Assembly: GCA_023897205.1 (NCBI GenBank)
Contig: JAHWDD010000001.1
Span: 3,782,001-3,846,000, forward strand
Source: Exophiala sp. HKRS030
Taxonomy: Eukaryota; Ascomycota; Eurotiomycetes; Chaetothyriales; Herpotrichiellaceae
Length of the DNA stretch: 64,000 bases
Direction: 5' to 3'
Shown: in pieces, positions 56,243 to 64,000 of the stretch
Position numbering within the stretch: the stretch's first letter is position 1
Layout: every line of letters begins with the position of its first letter
Position numbers and translations under genes: made by a program
The notes under the pieces: generated by a model
Databases searched by the model: none
Told to the model about the DNA's origin: nothing
Seen by the model: only the letters and a program-made list of their open reading frames with translations

Positions 56243-57627
56243 TCAAGGATCCAATGGCCCGCCGCACTTCAGGCAACACAACTTCATGTGCCACCTCTTG
56301 GATGCGAAATCCAAAGGTGCCTCCTCACAGCTTGATGTTGGAACAAGTTGTGTCACACTCGCATCATGTGTACCGAGCGCATGGTAGAACTTGGATTTGC
56401 GGATGTCTCCTTGCAGTTTGCCTGTCCAGGGATGCTTACCTGTAGGCAATCCTTTCCGTTTCTTGTTCCCCTTCCGGACGACGGTATTGTCTGAGGAACT
56501 CCAACTCTTCCCTCCATCTTTACCGAAGGCTCGGTGTGCAAGATTGCTTACAGTCTCGCCAACTTTTTGGGCCAGACCTTTGCCTTCATCGCCATCTTCC
56601 CTTTCGTGTGTCAGTGTGCCCTTTTTGAACTTCGCCCAAGCCGTCTCTTCCAGAGCCCTAATCAGGCATGCATGATGATTCCACAAGCCGCAGCCAACCT
56701 TCTGGCATTGATACATCTCCGTATTAGGGTCATCATAACCACCGCATATACAAAATCGTCTTAGTCTGCTCAAGGCGTTGTCGCCCGTTTTTTTCATGTC
56801 GTACGTCTGCCTCCAGTATCGCTCCAACAGCAGCTTTTTATTGGAGTCGTCATTCTCATTCCAGTGGCTGATCTCGACCAGCGAAGAGATGGTTTGTGCC
56901 TCGACAAGGTCCACATGATTGCTCAGGACCAATTCATTCTTTCCATGATACGGCTTGCGACCCATGGGAAGCTCTTCCGGCCAGTAAAACCAGAACACTC
57001 GTACATAGACTTGTTCTGTGTTTCCGGCGCGAAATTCCGCTATGAGGCCAACCCAGAAGTGCTCCTTGTCATATTGCAACCTCTCATCCTCGGTAGCCTC
57101 AGCGGGTGGTGGTGGCGGAACAGGCATTCTTTGGCTGATGTATACGACTTGACCAGACGAGTACAACGCGTGCGTCGGTTCTCGAACTGTAGAGGGAGAG
57201 ATCGAAGATCAATAATCTGTAAAGTGGAAGGGCAACCAAACTTACATTTTGCATTTCTGTACTGGTGCAGCTTTCTGTACTGTTCCCCAGGCCTTATGGC
57301 ATAGTTCATGGTGAGGTTGGGAGCCAATGAGGGCGCATCTGTCCCAAAGTATACATCTTCTGGTATCCGAGACTTTGATCGCTTTTTTTTCACTAGGTTA
57401 TTTTCAACTGTGAACTCTGGGGGAATGCTCTGGGCCTCAATAGTCTCATCAAAGTCTTCCTCAATCCTAGAAGTCGAGTCGGTGTCGGATTCATCTTCCA
57501 TTTCGCTAGCATTGCGTTTTCTTCCGGTCATGGAGGGCGAATGGCGCAAGTCTCCGTTGTCAGACTCGCGCGGTGTTAGGGGGAGGGTGGGCTGGTATGG
57601 TTCCAAGGTTGACGTTGTTGACGCCAT
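56243..57627 (-). CDS. BAH-PHD domain chromatin protein
   Basis: Exons 57627-57246 and 57186-56243 (AAA T|TT CGA, phase kept), 441 residues with the first ATG. The N-terminal part is disordered and carries a basic nuclear-type motif (VKKKRSKSRI). The second exon begins with a BAH-like domain: SSGQVVYISQRMP, HFWVGLIAEFRA, YVRVFWFYWPEELPMGRKPYHG and ELVLSNHVDLVEAQTI. A PHD-type finger follows, with CICGGYDDPNTEMYQCQ...CGLWNHHACL. The C terminus has a Lys-rich stretch and a last CCLKCG pair. The architecture is shared by fungal proteins that read histone marks in transcription regulation. A specific function is not assigned. Confidence 0.82.
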
Positions 57628-58779
57628 CGACGACAATAGTCTGGGAGCGAAGGGCGCAGGCAACGTCGTTCGACGTCAAGGGCGATGCGTCCCGGAAAGT
57701 AGGGATGCAAAGTGAAGCTTGAACCAAGGAACACGCGACGCGACAAACTCTCGCGGGCGTCAATGGCGGGATCGATGGAGATGAAGTCGTATGAGGGCGC
57801 GTCGTCACCGTGTTTTCGGTAGATCGTGTCGAAGACGACAGCAAGACAGTTATGACTCGGGAAAAACCGTAGTCAGTGATGGCGATGCAGAAGAACAAGG
57901 GCAATGAAGTTCAAAAAGTGATGGCAGGCGGTGAAATTGACGTCCCAACAGCTTCTTGACGGAGTAATAAGAGTGTGATGAGGTGTTTTGCGCTTCTCGG
58001 GCGCTATTTGTGTGGCTGACACACGTTGTAACTCGCCGCAATCCGTCACGGGGGTACGGGTAAATTGGCAACAGCTGATAGGTTTGTGACAACTGTCAGT
58101 TGGGGACAGTTCCCTGTCCAGATGCCTGGCGGGTTTATATTAGCGAGCAGCCCTGCCTCTCCAGGTGCTAACCAGGCACTTGCTCCTACTGCCAGCCTGG
58201 CTACGGAGTACCATCCCTATCAAGCGACCGCCGGGAATTCCCTGGACACCCGTGATTATGGATGATAGAGCAAAGAGGCCGCTGTTGGGGACCGAAGTTC
58301 AAAGTTCTCGGTAGGGGCCGGATCGCCCAGGCTCAAACTACGGGGGCATCTCACTCTGTACAGTACCTTTAGCTATACTGTATGTGGTATCCAGCTTCAA
58401 TGTAACCACAGTGCTACACCTCTGATACAACGATTGTAACGGCATGCCACTTTGTCATCGAATGGTCCATCACAGTTGGACGTGGATCAAGATGCTGAAT
58501 CATCAATAATTGATAAGTGCGACCCATGGGGTGAGAGCCCTTCTCGGAACCGAGTGTTGTTGTCCGCAAATCACGATAAAAACAACGACGAGATCTTGTA
58601 TGTCCCATTCAAAACGGAACCACTTGAGAATAAGCCTTGAACGGAGTATCACTCGAGTCCATACTCAAACCATAGCAATAATTCAAATTATTAAGACTTC
58701 TGTGGGTATCATCATCTATCTATTAAGCCTTCGTCCATCATTATGCTTTAAACGCGCCACGACCCTTTGCTCAGCGGCA
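57628..58779. other. Intergenic, no clear gene
   Basis: About 1.15 kb covering the BAH-PHD gene upstream region. TACGGAGTA occurs at 58202-58210. Short ORFs only. Confidence 0.55.
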
Positions 58780-59175
58780 TCATTTCTTGAACAGATGCTT
58801 GAGTTTATCTGCTAGACCCTCGTGCTTCTTCTCGCTAACATGTTTCTCGTTGCCGGCTCCTCCACGTCCGACATGGTGGGATTCTTCCTTGCTGACTCGG
58901 ACGGCCGTCTCGGGCACGACATCGGCGTCGTGGGGTCCCTCTCCAGTCGCAACGCCATCAGTCTCGATGTTACCGGCGCCCCCTCTTCCGGCAGAGTATG
59001 GTCCATCGCCTTGATCACCCACGGGTCCTTCGCGGACGATCTCGCCGTCTGTGTAAGCCGTTTCGTCTGGACCGATATTCGCGGCGCCTATAGGAACAAG
59101 ATATGTTAGGGCCGATGAAGAATTAGGGCTGGGATTGAGAGCCTTACCGCCGCGACCATGCGATACGTTGGACAT
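58780..59175 (-). CDS. DUF3602 (Par32-like) GRGGAGN-repeat protein
   Basis: Exons 59175-59148 and 59087-58780, joined in phase (GGC G|GC GCC), 111 residues. The spliced N terminus reads SNVSHGRGGAANIGPDETAY. The motif GRGG-A-x-N occurs three times (HGRGGAAN, AGRGGAGN, VGRGGAGN) in an otherwise hydrophilic, Gly/Glu-rich and probably unfolded protein, which defines DUF3602; the yeast relative Par32 is a phosphorylated regulator linked to nitrogen/TORC1 signalling. The C terminus is a short basic helix (HEGLADKLKHLFKK). Reading the intron as coding gives an insert that breaks the first repeat, so the splice is well supported. A TATATA element lies upstream. Confidence 0.88.
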   Translation of the reverse strand: MSNVSHGRGGKALNPSPNSSSALTYLVPIGAANIGPDETAYTDGEIVREGPVGDQGDGPYSAGRGGAGNIETDGVATGEGPHDADVVPETAVRVSKEESHHVGRGGAGNEKHVSEKKHEGLADKLKHLFKK

Positions 59176-59908
59176 TTTGTGTGGTTTGGTTTCTGTTCAA
59201 GTGTCAGTCAAGCCAAGCGGTTGCCGGTCGCCAAAAGCGACGATAACACTCACGCCGGGTGTCTTATGCTGGGGCTGCGGGATTCAAAATGTACGATTTG
59301 ACTGGGTATATGTCAGGCAGAACTCGGGGGGGAGTCGTAGATATATAAGCAGTAAGATCCCGGTTAGCTAGGCAAGGCAGAGAAAAGAGCGATTTCGGGT
59401 CCTCATCCTGATATGAGATTTCAATACCAGGCCAACGCCATGACTAGAAACAGTGACAAAAGCAATCGATGGATTGATTGCATGTGGCATGATAGGCGTA
59501 GCGCTTTGGCGGCCGGGAAGGACGTGTGATTAGTCCCAGTCCAATCCATACGTCAGCCAAGGCCTGCTAGAGGGTGGAAAGCACAGCCTGGTGTTCGTGA
59601 TCAGAGGTACTTCCCGCGATTTTTATCAGCGGCCAATGGCATGATTATTAGGGGAAATCTTTGCGGAGCACGAGGACGAAGAGCAACATCGACTAGGAAG
59701 GTATCGTAGCTTACGAATAGTGCCAATTGGGTGACACATGTGCAGCAAAAGGAACACGTCCTAACCTCATACGTACACTTCATCACCCCGTGAGGTCGTT
59801 GAATTCGAACCCAGTTGACTAGCTACCTCTGCCAAAGTATCGCATGTACAAATATCATCTCTGGCCGCCCAAACTTGGCTTCGGGACCACAGCGCGTGTA
59901 CCAAGAGT
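59176..59908. other. Intergenic, no gene seen
   Basis: About 730 bp between two minus-strand genes. Aside from the possible TATA element, a single CACATGTG occurs at about 59734 without the longer island consensus. Confidence 0.6.
59337..59347 (-). promoter_or_regulatory. Possible TATA element of the DUF3602 gene
   Basis: Plus-strand gatatataag, read on the minus strand as cttatatatc, lies about 165 bp upstream of the start codon at 59175. Position and sequence fit a TATA box; no transcript data are available. Confidence 0.35.
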
Positions 59909-61215
59909 TCAGGCCTTGGCCGTCTTCTTCTCGTCGCCGCCACCAGTGGTGGGCAATCCCATAAAGATCTTGAACGAATCGTAGATCATCCATTGCAAGC
60001 CAGTCAAGGTACCGATCATCACCTACGAAGATCGTCAGTTTTTTGGAATATGCGTCAAAAGGGGGAGATCACTTACAATTCTCACTGGAAGACCATTCCA
60101 CAAACCGGAGAATCCAATCTTGGAGTAGATACGACTCATGGCACCGCCAAAGCTTTCACCAGGAGCACGATCGGCGTTCAATTTGCTCACCATGACGTCG
60201 GCAGGATGGGAAACGATAGCACAAAGAATACCAGCAAGATAACCACCGGTAAAAGCCACAAGAGTCTGGGCTCCTTTATTGTAGTCGGACTTTTGGCCAG
60301 GAAGATAATTGTAAATAGCGGTCACAATGTTCTCAAAAGACGCGAATTTCATCATGGTGTATGGGATCTGGCGACCCCAGAGAGGGTACAAACCCTTGTA
60401 CAGACTAGAAAATGTGAGCACCGTCTATTCGAGTTTTAGAGAGGACACGTACCCGCCGACGCCTTCTTTGCCAGTAATGGACGAGATACCTTGCATGGTG
60501 CCAGTGAAAGTGGGTGGGATAGTGGTTTGCATTCGGACTTTGACAGCCTCGAAAGGACAGAGACCTACATCGGCGATGAATTCTGCAGAGGCAGACGCCG
60601 ACAAGTAGAGGATGGTCTTGTACTTGGATGCAGCCTCCTCTCCGGCCAACTCGCTATACAAGTGCTTGAAGTATTCGTAGAATCCATACTTGCCAGCACC
60701 CTGGACGGAGTATCCCACGAATGTTGGGCCCCAACCGGTAAAGATACCGCGAATGCCCTCGGCCTTGCCAATCTTTCTCCATGCCTCGAAATTACCTTTG
60801 TAGAGGTTGGGATCGACTTGGCGTCGACATTTGACCAAATCCAGAGGTGTGACTGCGGTGTGAGTGGTGCCCTAACAAGTCAAGTTCAGTTAACAGGAGC
60901 CCGCGTCAACAGAGTCAATCCCAGACGTACACATGCTAAGATGCCTCCCACGGTGCAAGCAGCATAGTACTTGGCCGAATAGAGCTCGATACCTCCCACT
61001 TTTGCTTGAGCCTTTTGACTCGCCTCAGTGTACTTCTCTTGAGCTGCGTGACCGACCTCCTTCGCAGTATCGGCAGCACTCCAAGATTGGAAGAGGGGAC
61101 GCTTCTGAGGGTGTTCGCTTAGCTTGGCGGAAGGCTCCGCTGTAGGCTTGTAATATGGTGAAGTCGGGCAAAAGGCCTGGTAGACGGCCTGCGAGCTTGG
61201 GAAGAGCCCTACCAT
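59909..61215 (-). CDS. MIR1: Mitochondrial phosphate carrier
   Basis: This inner-membrane carrier imports phosphate into the mitochondrial matrix for ATP synthesis. Exons are 61215-60931, 60871-60453, 60404-60077 and 60022-59909, all in phase, 381 residues. An N-terminal extension of about 75 residues precedes three SLC25 repeats. The carrier signatures are [13 protein letters not shown] (repeat 1), [12 protein letters not shown] (repeat 2) and [14 protein letters not shown] (repeat 3). The repeat-1 sequence [16 protein letters not shown] and the repeat-3 form PADVMVSKL are characteristic of phosphate carriers rather than ADP/ATP or dicarboxylate carriers. Also seen are [23 protein letters not shown] and [17 protein letters not shown]. 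The protein ends in a Lys-rich tail. Confidence 0.96.
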
Positions 61216-61789
61216 GATGCTAGGTACTCATCAGCTTATCTCTGGGCACCAGGGTAACCATGCTGAGGACGTTGCCCAGACTGAGTGAGAAGGCGGAAGT
61301 ACCGGATCTATTTACCTTGGAGTCGTTATGGATGACTTTAAGCAATAGCTGATGGGCACAGGCAGGATGGATGGAATAGCGAGGGTCGATGATGATAGAA
61401 AGAGGTGAGGTCGAAGCTGGAGGTCCAGGGTTTGCAAGATACCACAGCTGCAACCCAACACCAGCACAAACCATCGATGACATACGATACGGTCTTTCTA
61501 CTAAACTCCGGCTCCGGCAGAAGTACCATTACGAGTACTGGTACGATTAGCAGGATGAGGGGGGCCGTTGCCCAGAGCCTAAATCTTAGGTGCAAATAAT
61601 AGGCGAGGAAGCAGCTGAGCTCCAGCAGATGCATGATTGGGCAGGGGAGGCGCATGTGAACTTCACTTTTCTCAACCCACATACCTAACTTTTTGGTCCT
61701 GGTATTCATCACTGCACGGAGTACTGTACAATTTCCTCCGCGTATGATTTTGAAGTTCAGATACATTCTTCTTACAGGGGTCGACCAGA
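61216..61789. other. Shared upstream region of MIR1 and the CBS gene
   Basis: About 570 bp between divergent genes; no gene or strong motif seen. Confidence 0.55.
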
Positions 61790-62344
61790 ATGACACACGT
61801 TCTCGAACACGGAGTCCCTCTAGGGAAAACCATCGTCCCCAATTCTGAAGGCCTTCCTCCGGAAGAAGACGAGCAAGCTGCCATTCTGTCCAATTGGGCC
61901 GATAAATACAGAGGCTCAACAGTTGCTGATCTCGATCTTCCTCCTGCACTATCTACCTCGCCGAGTACTTCTCTCTCTTCAGCCATGTTGTCTGCGTCTT
62001 CTCACGACTACTCCCATCTGACGGTGGTTTCTGATGACACTCGCTCATTGCTTGGGTACTTGTCGATGGCTCATCTCAAGGAGCTCTTCGAATCCGGCAC
62101 GTTGCATCCATCAGATCCTGTTGAGAAGGCTATGGTCAAGTTCAAGAGAGGGAGGCGGAAGTACAGGACCATTAGCCTAGAGACTGAGCTCTTTGAATTG
62201 GAAGGCTTCTTCGAGAATGTCGGACCACTAGCAACTGGTGAACCCCAGGATTTCGCGGTTGTCACTGACGCTGGCCGTAAATTCGTCCTGGGCGTTGTCA
62301 CTCGAGACGATCTGGAGATGTTTGTGAAGAAAAGACCAGCTTGA
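61790..62344 (+). CDS. CBS-domain protein
   Basis: One exon, 184 residues. The N terminus (about 70 residues) is Ser/Pro-rich and acidic. From about residue 75 a CBS-pair-like fold can be read: LTVVSDDTRSLLGYLSMAHL, a linker with VEKAMVKFKRGRRKYRTISL, ETELFELEGFFENV and FAVVTDAGRKFVLGVVTRDDLEMFV. The blocks LLGYLSMAHL and FVLGVVTRDDLEMF are the beta-beta-alpha ends typical of CBS motifs, which bind adenosine nucleotides as regulatory sensors. No catalytic domain is attached, so it may act as a free-standing regulatory subunit; the partner is unknown. It converges on the STAND-like gene, with 32 bp between stop codons. Confidence 0.8.
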   Translation: MTHVLEHGVPLGKTIVPNSEGLPPEEDEQAAILSNWADKYRGSTVADLDLPPALSTSPSTSLSSAMLSASSHDYSHLTVVSDDTRSLLGYLSMAHLKELFESGTLHPSDPVEKAMVKFKRGRRKYRTISLETELFELEGFFENVGPLATGEPQDFAVVTDAGRKFVLGVVTRDDLEMFVKKRPA

Positions 62345-62376
62345 GGACTCGCACCTCATCATGACCAACACCAACC

Positions 62377-64000
62377 TCATACGATAAACGGTGTTCGACC
62401 GCCACGGCCGCCGCCGAACCTATGAGAAGTGGTGTCAACGATGTTGATTTCATCGCCTTGCAGCTTGTCGAGAAGCGCGAATGAACGCCTGGTTGAAGTG
62501 AAGAGCACCTTCAGAGTTCTCGAGCTTTCTCCTGCAAATCTTCGCAGAATCGTAACTACTTCTCCGACTTCATCTTCTTTGTCCCTCTCTATCTCATCCA
62601 AGCTGTCAATGATGATCAGAATCAATTTGGGCGCAAGGCCAAGGACTTGTCCAAACAGATCTCTAGCAGAGTCCCAGCTGGCCAAAGTGGCATCGAGAGT
62701 ATCGAGATCAAAAGCAACTTCTATCTTCTTTTCAGGCTGCACCAGACTTAGGATTTGATGAGTCAAGGAGTAGAGCAGACCTAACAGGGGATTATGGCTA
62801 TCACTGCTGCTCTGATTGTCCTCGTGGCCCATGCAAGGTCTACAGAAATATGAGATGGTCGGGGCTTTCATCTCATCTGCTGACAAGACTAGCCGGTCAG
62901 CTACTAGTGATATTTCTGGGGTCGTCCCTGCAATGATCGGGTATTCCAAATAAAGCAGGGTTGAATTGGGTGATCGAAGAAACAATTCTAGGGCGAGGGC
63001 GACTCTTTCGTGCGTGGCTGTTGGCAGGATTTCTTTTGGCTCCTGCAGTGTACGAGCGCCTTCGTAGAAATAGTCAAGCAACTTTTCCACCTGTTTCTGG
63101 ACTTCCACCACCGTTCGATTGGTCGCAACATCACTACCGTTAATGGATTCGACAAGTGAGTTCCCATGATTGATTGCAGGAAGATATTGTTGCATGTACG
63201 CGAGTTGCACCCGAGTTCGATCGACCGTGTGCTCGTACGTGATCTGCTTCAGGTTCTCACGGAGGAAATCCCATCCTGAAGCAGCCACTTTATCAAACGA
63301 CGCCTCTGTGTGTTGCATACTATGGATCACCGCCGCCAGTACCCATCGCCGAGTTTCTTCATGCTCCAGTCTGCTTTGCTCCTCGAGCCGTTGAGCATGC
63401 GCAGCATATTGATCCATCAAAACCTGGGCAATTCTTCCCATCTCGCCAGACATGCCAGCTCTCTGGTCCTGTAGGTCCATGCGAAGCTCCTTGACTGTCA
63501 TTCTAGTGACCCTTCCCTCAGCTGCCGCAGCGAGAAGAGTAGTACGCCCAACGACTGTCGATAGTCGCTGCACATTTTCAAGCCCCGATTTGAATTGCTT
63601 GTCGAAGCCTTGGTGCATCGAATTGCGGAACTTCCGAAGACTGTTCGAACTGTACCACGTCGCAACGTCTCCTAGCAATAAGAAGACAGCCGAGTAAAAC
63701 TTGGCTACTGCTTGTTGAACAGCTGGACCTCTGAACAGTCGTGATTCCTGCTCGACCTGGGCTGCAGCTTCGTTGACCACCTCCATAACGTTGGCCAGTT
63801 CCTCAACGGTCTCGGTATGCTGAACAGATGCGTTGACAAGACATGTTGCTGCCCAGCAGATGATTGACGTATATTCGTTGGCGGATGGCACCAGGCTGAA
63901 CAGGTTGGAATGGACCTTGAATTTACCCATGATTTTATGGAACACCGCTTGTGCTTTCCCACCCCCCAGCCTCTTCTTGGATTCCCAATTTTTTCTTGCT
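62377..64000 (-). CDS. Fungal STAND-like protein, 5' truncated by the window
   Basis: The frame is open from the TGA at 62379-62377 to the window edge, so the start lies beyond 64000. The N-terminal part (HSNLFSLVPSANEYTSIICW, LVNASVQHTETVEELANVM) matches the helical DUF7708-type domain that precedes NTPase domains in many fungal STAND-like proteins. A helical region follows, then LFLRSPNSTLLYLEYPI where a P-loop is expected; no GxxxxGK[ST] is present. A Walker B-like strand LILIIIDSLDEI and sensor-like VLFTSTRR follow. The protein ends soon after with a Gly/Arg-rich tail (RFGGGRGGR), and there are no WD40, TPR or ankyrin repeats. Such proteins are linked to heterokaryon incompatibility and innate immunity. 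Here the NTPase seems degenerate and the sensor part absent. Confidence 0.72.
   Translation of the reverse strand, partial: ARKNWESKKRLGGGKAQAVFHKIMGKFKVHSNLFSLVPSANEYTSIICWAATCLVNASVQHTETVEELANVMEVVNEAAAQVEQESRLFRGPAVQQAVAKFYSAVFLLLGDVATWYSSNSLRKFRNSMHQGFDKQFKSGLENVQRLSTVVGRTTLLAAAAEGRVTRMTVKELRMDLQDQRAGMSGEMGRIAQVLMDQYAAHAQRLEEQSRLEHEETRRWVLAAVIHSMQHTEASFDKVAASGWDFLRENLKQITYEHTVDRTRVQLAYMQQYLPAINHGNSLVESINGSDVATNRTVVEVQKQVEKLLDYFYEGARTLQEPKEILPTATHERVALALELFLRSPNSTLLYLEYPIIAGTTPEISLVADRLVLSADEMKAPTISYFCRPCMGHEDNQSSSDSHNPLLGLLYSLTHQILSLVQPEKKIEVAFDLDTLDATLASWDSARDLFGQVLGLAPKLILIIIDSLDEIERDKEDEVGEVVTILRRFAGESSRTLKVLFTSTRRSFALLDKLQGDEINIVDTTSHRFGGGRGGRTPFIV

Noticed and set aside
59770..59850. 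tRNA-like TTCGAAT stretch
   Set aside because: The flanking bases do not form a five-pair T stem, and no matching D and anticodon arms were found.
62377..63945. Start of the STAND-like protein at 63945
   Set aside because: That codon is GTG, and the same frame stays open to the window edge with protein-like sequence, so the true start is outside.
1..64000. CRISPR arrays, bacterial operons or prophage
   Set aside because: Introns and gene families are fungal nuclear; no regularly spaced repeat-spacer arrays exist.

Overview
The window is nuclear DNA of a filamentous ascomycete (Pezizomycotina, probably Eurotiomycetes). Coding regions are broken by short GT-AG introns of about 45 to 150 bp, and the recognisable proteins are standard fungal housekeeping and regulatory proteins: complex I 49 kDa subunit, Tif6/eIF6, Set2, a CaMKK-type kinase, TRAPP Bet5, ribosomal protein eL29, tRNA exportin Los1, S-formylglutathione hydrolase, Yth1 and the mitochondrial phosphate carrier. 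There is no prokaryotic operon structure. The species cannot be named from the sequence alone. Exon joins given here were worked out by eye from splice signals and reading-frame phase; none is backed by transcripts.

Layout: (1) 1-1287, 3' part of the complex I 49 kDa gene. (2) 1.4-18.1 kb, an accessory island between two conserved genes. It holds two related two-exon genes of unknown function, a possible third gene, an intact three-exon tyrosine recombinase with five C-terminal C2H2 fingers (minus strand), a small acidic ORF with a frame break, a four-exon SNF2-family ATPase (minus strand), and then AT-rich DNA with a Cys-rich pseudogene and a dead N-terminal copy of the same recombinase. (3) 19-28.2 kb, TIF6 and SET2 (convergent), the CaMKK-type kinase and BET5. 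(4) 28.3-31.9 kb, mostly non-coding with a few doubtful small ORFs. (5) 31.9-33.6 kb, a Frizzled/Smoothened-like seven-helix membrane protein, followed by about 6 kb without a recognisable gene. (6) 39.7-64 kb, gene-rich: RPL29, LOS1, a DUF4345 membrane protein, a fungal N-terminal-domain/coiled-coil protein, S-formylglutathione hydrolase, YTH1, a 15-bp satellite with an assembly gap, an MFS exporter, a BAH/PHD protein, a DUF3602 protein, MIR1, a CBS-domain protein and a 5'-truncated STAND-like protein.

The most unusual signal is in the island. An E-box-like palindrome YACATGTR, often inside a longer consensus close to GTCCAAGTACCACATGTAG, occurs about 17 times between 3.3 and 15.6 kb and only about three times in the other ~50 kb. 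All three introns of the SNF2 gene carry exactly two copies 36-40 bp apart, and a 17/18 inverted pair with the same spacing lies at 3341-3404. This looks like an introner-like or protein-binding paired module associated with a recombinase-bearing element, and I do not know a described system that matches it. A second dispersed word, TACTCCGTA/TACGGAGTA, is scattered through non-coding DNA of the whole window.
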